Assembly (NCBI RefSeq): GCF_026262625.1
Contig: NZ_SHNN01000004.1
Coordinates: forward strand, 1-64,000
DNA length: 64,000 bases
From: Candidatus Litorirhabdus singularis
GTDB taxonomy: Bacteria; Pseudomonadota; Gammaproteobacteria; Pseudomonadales; Halieaceae
Reading direction: 5' to 3'
The notes under the pieces: model-generated
The model's input: the letters and a program-made list of their open reading frames with translations, nothing else
Databases searched by the model: none
What the model was told of the DNA's origin: nothing
Shown: positions 36,982 through 45,730 of the stretch, piece by piece
Layout: every line of letters begins with the position of its first letter
Numbering within the stretch: position 1 is the stretch's first letter
Made by a program: the position numbers and the translations under genes

Positions 36982-38028
36982 ATGACTGCTGCAGAGAAAG
37001 TACCCTATCAAATCAAGTCAGAGCCTATTCCAGAGCGCTATGCGCGCGGTTGGCATGTGCTGGGCAAGGCCACGGACTTTACCAGCGAGCCGCAGAAACT
37101 CGAGTATTTCGGTGCTAAATTGGTGGCCTACCGCGGCGCCGACGATGGTGAAGTGCACGTGCTGGACGCCTACTGTCCGCATATGGGTGGCGACCTGAGC
37201 CTGGGCACTGTCAAGGGTGACTCGGTGGTATGTCCATTCCACGAGTGGAGTTGGGGCGCCGATGGCGTGTGTGATGATATTCCCTATGCCAAGAAAATCC
37301 CCGCCAAGGCTTGTATCAAGTCGTGGCCAACCACCGAGCAGAACGGTTTGCTCTTCGTCTGGAACGACCCGGAGAATAATCCCCCGCTGGAGGAGCAGTA
37401 TCCCAGTAAGATAGACGATTACTATTCAGGTGAGTGGACCGACTGGAAAATGACGCGGATACCGATTGCCAGCAACTGCCGCGAATTGGTGGATAATATG
37501 GCGGATCTGGCGCACTTTGGCCCGATTCACTATACCCGCAGTGTTTACGAGTTCCGCAATGTGCAGGACGGTCATGTTTTCAAGCAGTTCATGTCGGGCG
37601 GTCACGATTTGCTGACCGAGGGCGATGTGCCTATGACCAGCGTGGCTACCTACGAGGGCCCCGCGTACATGACGACCACAATGACTGGCGCGATGGATGG
37701 CACTCCGATGACCGTGCATTTACTAGTCAGTCACGTGCCGGTGCACACCGAGCTGTTTCATATTAACTTTGGTGTCATGGTTAAAAAGGTAGAGGGCAAG
37801 ACCGAAGCAGAAAGCAGCGCCATGCTTGACGAGTATTTTCAGACCAATATCGAGGCCTTTCAGCAGGATGTTGATGTCTGGAATAACAAGGTGCGGGTGG
37901 ACAATCCCCTGATGTGCGACGGTGACGGGCCCATTAACATGGTGCGCAAGTGGTACACCCAGTTCTATCTTGATGTGGCAGACATTCCACCATCACTGGT
38001 TGCCCGCAAAGAGCATCGCACTATCTAG
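36982..38028 (+). CDS. Rieske oxygenase, KshA-like (3-ketosteroid 9-alpha-hydroxylase type)
   Basis: A 348-residue Rieske non-haem iron oxygenase. The [2Fe-2S] ligands are C65, H67, C84 and H87 (CPHMGG and CPFHEW). The mononuclear iron histidines are H178 and H183 in DNMADLAHFGPIHY. The opening IPERYARGWHVLG and the end RKWYTQFYLDVADI match actinobacterial KshA closely, as I recall that enzyme. It would hydroxylate a 3-ketosteroid at C9, opening ring B, and needs a separate reductase, none of which is adjacent. GAGGTGG precedes the ATG. The rest of a steroid pathway is not in the window. Confidence 0.86.
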   Translation: MTAAEKVPYQIKSEPIPERYARGWHVLGKATDFTSEPQKLEYFGAKLVAYRGADDGEVHVLDAYCPHMGGDLSLGTVKGDSVVCPFHEWSWGADGVCDDIPYAKKIPAKACIKSWPTTEQNGLLFVWNDPENNPPLEEQYPSKIDDYYSGEWTDWKMTRIPIASNCRELVDNMADLAHFGPIHYTRSVYEFRNVQDGHVFKQFMSGGHDLLTEGDVPMTSVATYEGPAYMTTTMTGAMDGTPMTVHLLVSHVPVHTELFHINFGVMVKKVEGKTEAESSAMLDEYFQTNIEAFQQDVDVWNNKVRVDNPLMCDGDGPINMVRKWYTQFYLDVADIPPSLVARKEHRTI

Positions 38029-38064
38029 CGTCTGGCGCTGGGTAAGCCACCAGCGTGGCTCTGC

Positions 38065-38940
38065 TCAGCCTAGCGTTACCGGCAGGCATAGCTCCAGTTC
38101 AAAGCGCTCCTCGCTGTCCAGAAATTGGTTGCGCTGGTAGCGCACATGAGCGGGTATTGTGCGCGGCCGCAAGCCAGACCTTGGTAGCCACTCCTGCTGC
38201 ACCCGGCTCAGCCAGGGCAGTAACTCTCCGTAGCGTCCTTGCAGCCTGAACACGGCATGCAACCCGCCGGGGATGCGCATACTGCTGATCGCGCCGCGCC
38301 GCGGTAGCGAATCTTCTATCGCCAAACAGGCCACATAGCGACACTCTGCCAGCGGCACCAGCGCCGGGTTGGAGTGATGCAGGCCAATCTGGCGGTCACT
38401 GGCATGGCCTTCCTGCTGCGCCCAGTGCTGCAGCATTTGCCACGCCAACCGAATACTACGCCCGTAGCCCCGATGCCTGACATAGGCAACCGCCTGAGAC
38501 GAAAATTCTAGCAGCTGTGGCGCTGGCAATGGCTGCAGCGCTATGCGCTCAAAACTCGCCGCAATTTCTGCATCATCGAGGTAGGGGGCTGGCCCACGTT
38601 GCTGCCCCTGCTGCCGCCAGCGCCCGGGACTCATCTGCCAGGTCTGCCGAAAGGCTCGGCCAAATGAGGACAGCGATTGAAAACCACACTGCTCAGCGAT
38701 ATCGATGACCGGCCGATCGGGGTTAAACATCAGCTGATTGGCGGCCTGTTCCAGGCGCGTCCTGCGGATATAACCGTGCACCGACTCACCGGTTACCTGG
38801 CGAAAGCGACGGTGAAAATGCGATTCAGACCATGTGGCGGCGACGGCCAGTCGATCCGCTGACAGGTCCGCCGCGATGTCTCGGTGAATCAGGTTGAGTA
38901 CACGGTTGACCCGATTGATGTAATCGTCGCTCGTTGGCAT
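38065..38940 (-). CDS. AraC family regulator with GyrI-like effector domain
   Basis: A 291-residue regulator of the Rob/SoxS-like layout with the DNA-binding part first. The double helix-turn-helix is at about residues 8-106 (ADRLAVAATWSESHFHRRFR; IAEQCGFQSLSSFGRAFRQ). A GyrI/SbmC-like small-molecule domain follows from about 125 to the end. It is divergent from the aminotransferase gene; two GGACAAA direct repeats lie in the 108-base gap and are likely its binding site. The effector is not known. Confidence 0.9.
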   Translation of the reverse strand: MPTSDDYINRVNRVLNLIHRDIAADLSADRLAVAATWSESHFHRRFRQVTGESVHGYIRRTRLEQAANQLMFNPDRPVIDIAEQCGFQSLSSFGRAFRQTWQMSPGRWRQQGQQRGPAPYLDDAEIAASFERIALQPLPAPQLLEFSSQAVAYVRHRGYGRSIRLAWQMLQHWAQQEGHASDRQIGLHHSNPALVPLAECRYVACLAIEDSLPRRGAISSMRIPGGLHAVFRLQGRYGELLPWLSRVQQEWLPRSGLRPRTIPAHVRYQRNQFLDSEERFELELCLPVTLG

Positions 38941-38960
38941 TGCGTAAAAATAGCATGTTT

Positions 38961-38989
38961 GGACAAACTATAAAGCATATACGGACAAA
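38961..38989. promoter_or_regulatory. Direct repeat, probable AraC-type operator
   Basis: GGACAAA occurs at 38961-38967 and 38983-38989, 22 bases apart, two helical turns, on the same strand. AraC-family regulators bind such direct repeats. The pair lies 20 bases upstream of the regulator start and 60 bases upstream of the aminotransferase start. A seven-base match is short, so this is suggestive only. Confidence 0.4.
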
Positions 38990-39048
38990 TCGTATCGGTA
39001 ATACCTGTGTAGGATGCTGTCCACCTCAGGCTTTGTGGATTCCTAACT

Positions 39049-40215
39049 ATGACCGCTATTCCGATCGCAGATCGCCTGCAGCGTATGCGTCCATCCTATA
39101 TACGCGATATTTTGCGTGCCGCCAGCGCCGACAATGTGCTCTCTCTGGCAGGAGGACTGCCCGCGCTTGAGCTATTTCCGATGCGCCAAATAGAAGCGGC
39201 GATGCAAACTGTGGGTAAACAGGCGCAACTGTTTCAGTATGGCGAGACGCGCGGTTATCCGCCACTGCTGGATTACCTGCGCGACCTGCTGGCGATTCCC
39301 GCCGACCATGATCTGTTGATCAGCAACGGCTCGCAGCAGGGGCTGGACCTGATCGCACGGGCTTTTCTCAACCCGGGTGATGTGGTGGTAGTGGAAGCTC
39401 CCTGTTACCTGGGGGCGTTGCAGGTCTTTGAGCTGGCTGATGCCGCTGTGCGGTTGGTGGCACAAACGCCGCAGGGGCCTGATTTACAGCAACTGGAAAG
39501 TTTGTTTGCCGCCGGTGACGTGCGCCTGTTTTATGCGGTACCGGACTTCCATAATCCCACCGGTATTTGTTGGTCGCTGGCGACGCGTGAGCGGGTCGCC
39601 GCTCTGTGTGAGCAGTTCGGGGTGCTATTGGTAGAGGATGCGCCTTACCGCAATCTGCGGTTTGCCGGTGAGGAATTGCCACTGGTAGCGGCAGCGTTAC
39701 CGTCACAGGCGCTGGTCCTGCGTTCCAGTTCTAAAATTTCCACACCGGGAATGCGCCTGGGTATGGTCAGCGGACCGCGGCAGTTTATTGACGCTTTGGT
39801 GCTGGTCAAGCAAGCAGCTGACCTGCACACCAATGTGCCGTTACAGGCGGCACTGCTTGAGGTGATATCGCAGGCGAGCTTTCCGCGTCATCTGGCGCGT
39901 TTGCGGGTGTGCTATCGGCGCCGTTATCGGGCATTGCTGGGGGCACTGCAGGCACAAGGATGGCAGCCTGCGGCGGTTTGCGGTGGTATGTTTGTGTGGC
40001 TGGAACTGGAGGACATCGACGCTCGAGCGCTGGCGGCAGAAGCGCTGCGCTGCGGGGTAGCCGTGGTGCCTGGTGAGGCCTTCTACCCGGCTGACGTAGC
40101 AGTCCGACCTGCGCTGCGACTAAACTTCACCCATTGCAATGAGCAGGCCATCGAAGAGGCAGTGGCGAGGCTAGCCGTTGCCATTGAGACGCTCCAGCGG
40201 CAAGATGCCGGATAA
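39049..40215 (+). CDS. PLP-dependent aminotransferase (class I/II, LysN/MocR-like without HTH)
   Basis: A 388-residue fold-type I aminotransferase. The PLP lysine is K229 in LRSSSKISTPGMRLGM; the cofactor pocket includes NGSQQGLD, DFHNPTG and EDAPYR. The sequence resembles 2-aminoadipate aminotransferases and the catalytic domain of MocR regulators, but there is no N-terminal DNA-binding domain. The amino donor is undetermined. It is probably controlled by the divergent AraC regulator. The MOSC gene follows after 47 bases and may be co-transcribed. Confidence 0.92.
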   Translation: MTAIPIADRLQRMRPSYIRDILRAASADNVLSLAGGLPALELFPMRQIEAAMQTVGKQAQLFQYGETRGYPPLLDYLRDLLAIPADHDLLISNGSQQGLDLIARAFLNPGDVVVVEAPCYLGALQVFELADAAVRLVAQTPQGPDLQQLESLFAAGDVRLFYAVPDFHNPTGICWSLATRERVAALCEQFGVLLVEDAPYRNLRFAGEELPLVAAALPSQALVLRSSSKISTPGMRLGMVSGPRQFIDALVLVKQAADLHTNVPLQAALLEVISQASFPRHLARLRVCYRRRYRALLGALQAQGWQPAAVCGGMFVWLELEDIDARALAAEALRCGVAVVPGEAFYPADVAVRPALRLNFTHCNEQAIEEAVARLAVAIETLQRQDAG

Positions 40216-40262
40216 GAAAATGCCCGCCCAGTCGCTAGTCAGTTAAGCAAGGATATGGCCGT

Positions 40263-41057
40263 ATGTTAGCGCTCAGCGAATTGAATATTTATCCGGTGAA
40301 ATCGTTGGGTGGGCAGAGCCTGCTGCAGTCCACGCTTGACCGCTTTGGGCTAGAGGGGGACCGCCGCTGGCTGGTTGTTGACAGTGATGACCAGTTTCTA
40401 AGCCAGCGCGAGTTGCCGCAGATGGCTACCCTGCAAACGCAGCATGATGCGAACGGGCTAGTATTGCGCGGTGATGGCGAGCAGATTGGGGTGGCTACAC
40501 CGGTGGCAGATGCGCAGCAGCGTCAGGTGCGGGTGTGGGGAGATAGTGTTGTGGCTCTGGATGCGGGCCCTGATGCGGCCCAGTGGCTGAGCCAGCGCCT
40601 GGGTCGTGACTGTCGTCTGGTCTATATGCCAGACACCTGTCGGCGCGCAGTAGACCCGGACTATGCCAGACAGGGGGAGACGGTGAGTTTCGCGGACGGA
40701 TTTCCGCTGTTGCTGATAGGGTCGGCGTCGTTGGAGGCATTCAATCGGCATCTGCAAGCTCCGATAAGCATGAATCGATTTCGGCCCAATCTGGTTGTGA
40801 GCGGCGCAGAGCCTTATGCCGAAGATAGCTGGCGGCGACTGCGTATTGGCGTTATGGAGTTTGACCTGGTTAAACCCTGTTCACGCTGCGTGATGCCTGC
40901 CATAGACCAGAGTAGCGGGCGCAAGCAGCCAGAAGTCCTCAAGGCCCTCGCCCAGCATCGCCGCGGCGCTGATCGTAAAACCTATTTCGGGCAGAATCTG
41001 CTGTACCGCCAGAGCGGAAGCCTGGCGGTGGGTGATGCAGTAACGGTTCTGGAATAG
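40263..41057 (+). CDS. MOSC domain protein (YcbX/mARC-like)
   Basis: A 264-residue protein with an N-terminal MOSC_N barrel (LNIYPVKSLGGQSL, FGLEGDRRWLVVD) and a C-terminal MOSC domain. The likely molybdenum ligand is a cysteine of KPCSRCVMPAID, as in YcbX and mARC, which reduce N-hydroxylated compounds. The 2Fe-2S ferredoxin domain of E. coli YcbX is absent, so an external electron donor is needed. It would act in the cytoplasm. GGAT precedes the ATG. Confidence 0.9.
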   Translation: MLALSELNIYPVKSLGGQSLLQSTLDRFGLEGDRRWLVVDSDDQFLSQRELPQMATLQTQHDANGLVLRGDGEQIGVATPVADAQQRQVRVWGDSVVALDAGPDAAQWLSQRLGRDCRLVYMPDTCRRAVDPDYARQGETVSFADGFPLLLIGSASLEAFNRHLQAPISMNRFRPNLVVSGAEPYAEDSWRRLRIGVMEFDLVKPCSRCVMPAIDQSSGRKQPEVLKALAQHRRGADRKTYFGQNLLYRQSGSLAVGDAVTVLE

Positions 41058-41077
41058 GCGCGACTGCTGAGCCTGCC

Positions 41078-41893
41078 TCAGTCTCCCTTAAACTCGGGCT
41101 TACGCTTGTCCAGAAACGCTTCAACCGCTTCGCGATGGTCATCCATCTGATGGCTGATGGCCTGCATGCTGGCGCTCATGTCGAGCAGATCTTTGAGCTC
41201 CATGCGCTGTGCGGCCTTAAGTAACCGTTTGCTCATCCTGACACCGCGCGGTGGCTTGGCGGCAATTTGCCGGGCGATTTCCAGACTGCGTGGCATTAAT
41301 TCTTCAGTGGGTACCAGCTCCATCAGTAGATTGATGTCGAGTGCCTCATCAGCCTTTACCAGACGCCCGGTGAGAGTCAGTTCCGCCGCCCGTTGATAAC
41401 CGACAACGCGTTGCAAAAACCAGGCACCGCCGTCACCGGGAATGATGCCCAGGTTGATGAAGGTTTCACCGACCAGCGTCTCGGGGCAACCAATACGGAT
41501 ATCGCACATATTGCACAGATCGAAGCCAGCACCGATAGCGGCGCCGTTAATGGCTGCGATGGTGGGTACTTCGATGCCCTCTAGCGCCAGCGGTATCGAT
41601 TGAATACCGTGCCGGTACTGCTCCTGAATCGCAGCGGGAGTGCCGCCGAAGAGACCGTTACCATCGCGCATTTCCTTGACGTTGCCGCCCGATGAAAAGG
41701 CCTTGCCGGCGCCGGTAATCACCAGTACAGAAACGTCTTCGCAACGATTGATCCAGTTGACTGTGTCGACAATGTCGTCAATCAGGGCGGTACCCGTGAG
41801 TGCATTACGCACATCATCGCGGTCGAAGGTGAGTGTAGCGACACGCTGGTCCAGCTCCAGTCGCGCGTCGGTCAGTTGGGGAATGCTGCTCAT
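41078..41893 (-). CDS. Enoyl-CoA hydratase/isomerase family (crotonase)
   Basis: A 271-residue crotonase-fold enzyme. The oxyanion-hole segments are KAFSSGGNVKEMRDG and AAINGAAIGAGFDLCNMCD, followed by ETFINLGIIPGDGGAWFLQR, in which the usual catalytic glutamate position reads GDGG rather than GGxGG, so hydratase activity is not certain. The start is the ATG at 41893 with AGGAG eight bases upstream; the 83-residue extension to 42142 is a reverse-strand shadow of the MBL gene. Its acyl-CoA substrate is unknown. Confidence 0.9.
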   Translation of the reverse strand: MSSIPQLTDARLELDQRVATLTFDRDDVRNALTGTALIDDIVDTVNWINRCEDVSVLVITGAGKAFSSGGNVKEMRDGNGLFGGTPAAIQEQYRHGIQSIPLALEGIEVPTIAAINGAAIGAGFDLCNMCDIRIGCPETLVGETFINLGIIPGDGGAWFLQRVVGYQRAAELTLTGRLVKADEALDINLLMELVPTEELMPRSLEIARQIAAKPPRGVRMSKRLLKAAQRMELKDLLDMSASMQAISHQMDDHREAVEAFLDKRKPEFKGD

Positions 41894-41953
41894 AGTCAGG
41901 TCTCCTGTGGGTTGTGCTATCCTTAGCGCCCTGGAATTTGAGGGAAAAAGTGG

Positions 41954-42604
41954 ATGTCTATCAAGGTTGCCATCGTACCAGTCACAGCCTATCAACAGAA
42001 CTGCAGTATTATTAAATGCGAAACTACCGGGAGTCTGGCGATCGTTGACCCCGGCGGTGACATCGACAAGATACTCGATGCGGTGAAGCAACTCGACGGT
42101 ACCGTCGAGAAGGTAATTTTGACTCATGGCCATATGGATCACTGTGCAGCTTCAGATGTGCTGCGCCAAAAATTCTCGGTTCCTATAGAGGGCCCGCATC
42201 AGGAAGACAGCTTCTGGATCGACCAGTTACCCGCCTCCTGCAAAATGTCAGGGATGCCGCATGCTGATCCTTTCGTGCCGGACCGTTGGCTGGAAGATGG
42301 CGATACAGTCACGGTCGGGGCGCAAACTCTGCAGGTTCTGCACTGTCCAGGGCACACGCCGGGTCATGTGGTGTTCATCTATAACGACCAAAGAGTAGCC
42401 TGGGTGGGTGATGTCATCTTTCAAGGGTCTATTGGGCGCACCGATTTTCCGCGTGGCAACCACGAGCACCTGGTGACGGCTATCCGTGAGAAGCTGTTCC
42501 CCCTCGGCGATGATATTACTTTCATTCCCGGACATGGTCCGACCTCAACCTTCGGTCACGAGCGGCAGACTAATCCGTTTGTCTCGGACTCCCAATATGG
42601 CTGA
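41954..42604 (+). CDS. MBL-fold metallohydrolase (YcbL / type II glyoxalase-like)
   Basis: A 216-residue metallo-beta-lactamase-fold protein. Metal ligands: H58, H60, D62, H63 (THGHMDHC), then HCPGHTPGH, the aspartate in WVGDVIF and the histidine in PGHGP. Length and sequence fit YcbL, a single-domain glyoxalase II homologue that can cleave S-lactoylglutathione. GAGGGA precedes the ATG. It overlaps the next gene by eight bases, indicating co-transcription, and is divergent from the crotonase gene. Confidence 0.92.
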   Translation: MSIKVAIVPVTAYQQNCSIIKCETTGSLAIVDPGGDIDKILDAVKQLDGTVEKVILTHGHMDHCAASDVLRQKFSVPIEGPHQEDSFWIDQLPASCKMSGMPHADPFVPDRWLEDGDTVTVGAQTLQVLHCPGHTPGHVVFIYNDQRVAWVGDVIFQGSIGRTDFPRGNHEHLVTAIREKLFPLGDDITFIPGHGPTSTFGHERQTNPFVSDSQYG

Positions 42605-42923
42605 TGCGGATAAGCTTGAGCTATTGCGCGGCGAGTTTCACAGTCAGACCGCGCGCACTGAATGGCATGACCTGCAGGTACATTTTGCCCGCGGAGCGGT
42701 GGTGCTGGTGGCGCCGGAGCTAGATTTGGTAGAGGTCGCCGTCCAGCTGCAGGTTGACAATAAGCAGGAATTTGAAGATTGGATAGCAAGGGGCTTGGTA
42801 GCCGGAGTCAGTCCTGAACAGGGCCAGGCTTTCTACGCGGCTAACACCAGCTTGTGGACAGTAGTAGCCCCGCCCTGGGTGTTGGTGCAGCAGTCCGACA
42901 AGGAACCTCCCGGCGCGGGCTAG
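42597..42923 (+). CDS. DUF2288 family protein
   Basis: A 108-residue cytoplasmic protein beginning MADADKLELLRGEFHSQTAR. Family segments are GAVVLVAPELDLVEVAVQL and WIARGLVAGVSPEQ. No function is known. The ATG at 42597 lies within the end of the MBL gene (eight-base overlap), which sets the start; the longer open frame from 42486 overlaps that gene and is not family-like. It converges with the M48 gene with a four-base overlap. Confidence 0.85.
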   Translation: MADADKLELLRGEFHSQTARTEWHDLQVHFARGAVVLVAPELDLVEVAVQLQVDNKQEFEDWIARGLVAGVSPEQGQAFYAANTSLWTVVAPPWVLVQQSDKEPPGAG

Positions 42924-44371
42924 AGGACGACTTTAATCCAGTCATCGGCGCGCGGTTCGCCCCGTGGATATTGACCGTTAAGCAGGCGTAGCTGGTTTTC
43001 CGCATCGGGTATTTTGCTCTGCTTGGCCAGTGCCGCGTAAGTAATGCCCGGGGTGGCTTGAATGTAGGCCAACTGGCGTTGCTTGGGCCCTTCCCGTTCG
43101 GTATTTTTCATGGGCCGAAAGCTTTCAATCAGTGCTTTGAACTGGGCATCTTCCACGTTGAAATCAGCTTCGTTGACCACTTCACCCTCAAACAAGTAGG
43201 CGATAGAGCCCATGTGCAACAGTGCCAGCCGACGGCTGTTACCACCGTTGGCAGCGGGTGACACGCCCCAGTATCCTTGTAGCTCATCAGTTTTCAGGGG
43301 TGATGATTCCAATAATTTTGGCGCCAGCAGCTGTTGGTTGATGAAATCCCGATCACTGATGGAGGTGTTGCTGCGCTTGATGGTAATGGTGACGCTGCTG
43401 CTGCGATCTGTGGCATGACTGACGATAGCCCGGGAACCGGATTTAACCGTCCAGCCTTCCGGGTACGCAAAGCTGAAGCTAAGCTTGTTGTGATAATAAC
43501 GGCCACCCTCGCGCTGGGCGGGTGCGCCACCTTTGCCATAGGTCATGCCATTGATGATGCCGCGAAATTCTCCCTGGTCAATTTGCGCCGGGGGGCGCTG
43601 CTCCATAGCCGCGGCAGCTTGAATAACTTCCTGCAAGCGTTTGTCATTGCGGGGGTGGGTGGAGAACAGCCCGTGATAACTCTGAGAGGGTTTTCCTGCG
43701 GCCTTGGCCCTGACACGCTGGTACTGTTCCTGGTCCTTCAACACGCTGATGACATCTAACAGGGCGTAGGGGTCATAGCCGGCCCGGTGTAAATATTGTG
43801 AGCCTTCGCGATCAGCCTCAAGTTCATGGTCGCGACCATAGCCGCGCACCAGTGCGGTGCCCGCAGTATTTGACGCATCGGCCAGGTCGGCGCTGCCCGT
43901 GGTGATATAAGCCAGCTGCGCCAATACACTATTAGCGGCCGAAGCCGTCTGCTGACGTACTGAGTGACGTGCTGTGACGTGACCAATCTCGTGTGACAAT
44001 ACCGCCGCCAGTTCAGCTTCATTGTCGAGGTAGGACATCAGGCCGCGGTTGATATAAATAAAGCCTCCGGGCAAGGCAAAGGCATTGATATCTTCACTAT
44101 CGATGACGGTAAAGGTGTACTTGAGTTTGGGGCGGTCTGAATTTTTTGCGAGATTCTGGCCAATTCTGTTGATGTAGTCCTGCACCTCCTGGTCGGCGTA
44201 GGCGGCACCGTTTTTGATCATTTCATCGTGCATCTCCTGACCAATGGAGATTTCCTTATTCTCGCTCATTAATACGATGTCAGCACCGCCAGTAGCGGGG
44301 TTGGCGGCACAACCTGCCAGGGCCATATTGACCGCAGTCACTAAAACCAGAATCAGAGTACGTGATGACAT
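42920..44371 (-). CDS. M48 family metalloprotease lipoprotein (BepA-like)
   Basis: A 483-residue periplasmic zinc protease anchored as a lipoprotein (lipobox ALAGC, C21). HExxH is H127-E128-I129-G130-H131, with the third ligand in RDHELEADREG. Like BepA it would be an outer-membrane quality-control protease, but the C-terminal half replaces the TPR array with a domain seen in other M48 proteins (SFSFAYPEGWTVKSGSRAIV), ending in a short GEPRADDWIKVVL piece. It is the last gene of the cluster, 15 bases after the lipoprotein gene at 44387, and could degrade or mature the other envelope parts. Confidence 0.9.
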   Translation of the reverse strand: MSSRTLILVLVTAVNMALAGCAANPATGGADIVLMSENKEISIGQEMHDEMIKNGAAYADQEVQDYINRIGQNLAKNSDRPKLKYTFTVIDSEDINAFALPGGFIYINRGLMSYLDNEAELAAVLSHEIGHVTARHSVRQQTASAANSVLAQLAYITTGSADLADASNTAGTALVRGYGRDHELEADREGSQYLHRAGYDPYALLDVISVLKDQEQYQRVRAKAAGKPSQSYHGLFSTHPRNDKRLQEVIQAAAAMEQRPPAQIDQGEFRGIINGMTYGKGGAPAQREGGRYYHNKLSFSFAYPEGWTVKSGSRAIVSHATDRSSSVTITIKRSNTSISDRDFINQQLLAPKLLESSPLKTDELQGYWGVSPAANGGNSRRLALLHMGSIAYLFEGEVVNEADFNVEDAQFKALIESFRPMKNTEREGPKQRQLAYIQATPGITYAALAKQSKIPDAENQLRLLNGQYPRGEPRADDWIKVVL

Positions 44372-44386
44372 CGGTAGCGGTATCTC

Positions 44387-45055
44387 CTAGTAATTAATGC
44401 TGAAAAATTCCAGCAGTTGATCGCCAAGCCCATCGCAGGCGGTACCCTGTACCGGCGCAATGATAGGGATGGGTACTACAACGGCCGGCATATAAGACTG
44501 CCCTGTGGCCGAAGTACTGACTCGACCGACTTCCTGGCGGTCAGTGAAATCCCAGATAGTGGCTTCGTAGTTCGCGTCGTTGCTCCAGGTACCAAAGCCG
44601 AAACAACCGGCGCCACCCGGGCCAATGCCACAGGACATTGAACCAGCACTATCGGTGCGCACGGTATTGCCGTCAATCCACACCATGTATTCAGTTTTCA
44701 TGTCCTTTAGCTTGAGCTGCACGGCTTCCTTTTGCAGTAATCGCTCCAGATCGCTGGGTCGCATTGGTGCTGTGCGCGGTTCAAACCAGGGGTACAGCGC
44801 GTTCATAAAAACCAGCTCAGGCATAACGTTGACAGAGTCGTCAGCGGAAGTAATGTGTTTGGCCAGGCATTGAATAAAGTCGGGCTCGGTTTCGTAGTCA
44901 CTGGCATGGCGGCGACCGAGAATAACCACGGTGGACTCGCCCAATGAGACAGTGGGCTCATTAAAAACCATTTCATCGACTGTTGCGGTTACGCAGCCGC
45001 CTAAAAACAGTAGGGTGCCGAGGCAGCAAAGCCGACAAAATTGGTAACGTGTCAT
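44387..45055 (-). CDS. Lipoprotein of unknown function (cluster)
   Basis: A 222-residue lipoprotein: charged start, hydrophobic segment and lipobox LFLGGC (C21). The mature part has a predicted alpha/beta region and a cysteine/glycine-rich segment (SMSCGIGPGGAGCFGFG) followed by YEATIWDFTDRQEVGRV. It ends with the short IIAPVQGTACDGLGDQL motif. I do not recognise a family. The ATG at 45055 overlaps the stop of the preceding gene (ATGA), so it is translated with it; the longer frame from 45091 lies inside that gene. Confidence 0.78.
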   Translation of the reverse strand: MTRYQFCRLCCLGTLLFLGGCVTATVDEMVFNEPTVSLGESTVVILGRRHASDYETEPDFIQCLAKHITSADDSVNVMPELVFMNALYPWFEPRTAPMRPSDLERLLQKEAVQLKLKDMKTEYMVWIDGNTVRTDSAGSMSCGIGPGGAGCFGFGTWSNDANYEATIWDFTDRQEVGRVSTSATGQSYMPAVVVPIPIIAPVQGTACDGLGDQLLEFFSINY

Positions 45056-45708
45056 GGTGTTGCCCGCCTGTCGGCAGTGTTTTCCAGCCACAGCTTCACT
45101 TCGGGTACTTGCTCGAAGTTCACCGCAAAGTTGGCACCCGCGTCGCGCAGGGCGACCACAGCGGCCAGATTTACAGCTGCTTCCGCCGAGCGCAGAAAGG
45201 CAGTAGGAGTCTTGCCGTAGGCCGTCATGGTCCAGTCGGCTAGCTGTTCACCATTGGCAGAATACAGCTCGTAGCGGTAGCGCATCCATATTTCAAACAC
45301 ATTGATCTTGGTATGGGTTGGAATGGAATACTGTAATTCGTTGACTTCTGGCACCAGGATCGCATCTACCGCCTGTTTGCCGACTTCTGCAACACGGTCC
45401 TTGCGCGGTAACTCATTGAGCAGAACGACTCGTTCAAACATACCCTCGAGTAGTGTGTTGTACATTTGCACCTGTGCAGCTCCGGTCTTCACGACCCAGT
45501 CTGACTCGCCGCGAGTGGTAGCTTCATCAAAGAATTCATGTTCACGAAATTCAGGCTTGTAGTAGACCCCCAGTGTTACTGGCAGTTTGTCGAGTAGTGG
45601 TGAGGGGAACCGTCCCTCGACAACAACCTCGTTGACGCCACAACTGCTCAGCAACAGCGTCAGCATTAGCACCCCAAGTACCTTCACTGCGTATGTCAGG
45701 TGTTGCAC
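45052..45708 (-). CDS. Lipoprotein of unknown function (cluster), YajG/GNA1162-like outline
   Basis: A lipoprotein of about 218 residues with lipobox LLSSC. The mature part (LPVTLGVYYKPEFREHEFF; DAILVPEVNELQYSIP; VFEIWMRYRYELYSANGE) has the alternating outline of ABC-transport auxiliary or LPS-associated lipoproteins, but I cannot name its family. The start is unsure: GTG at 45708, with GGGG four bases upstream, and GTG at 45687 both give good signal peptides; the ATG at 45768 would overlap the VWA gene and add non-signal sequence. It is coupled to the next gene through ATGA. Confidence 0.75.
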   Translation of the reverse strand: MQHLTYAVKVLGVLMLTLLLSSCGVNEVVVEGRFPSPLLDKLPVTLGVYYKPEFREHEFFDEATTRGESDWVVKTGAAQVQMYNTLLEGMFERVVLLNELPRKDRVAEVGKQAVDAILVPEVNELQYSIPTHTKINVFEIWMRYRYELYSANGEQLADWTMTAYGKTPTAFLRSAEAAVNLAAVVALRDAGANFAVNFEQVPEVKLWLENTADRRATP

Positions 45709-45730
45709 CTGACCCCAAGTGGTGGCGGTA

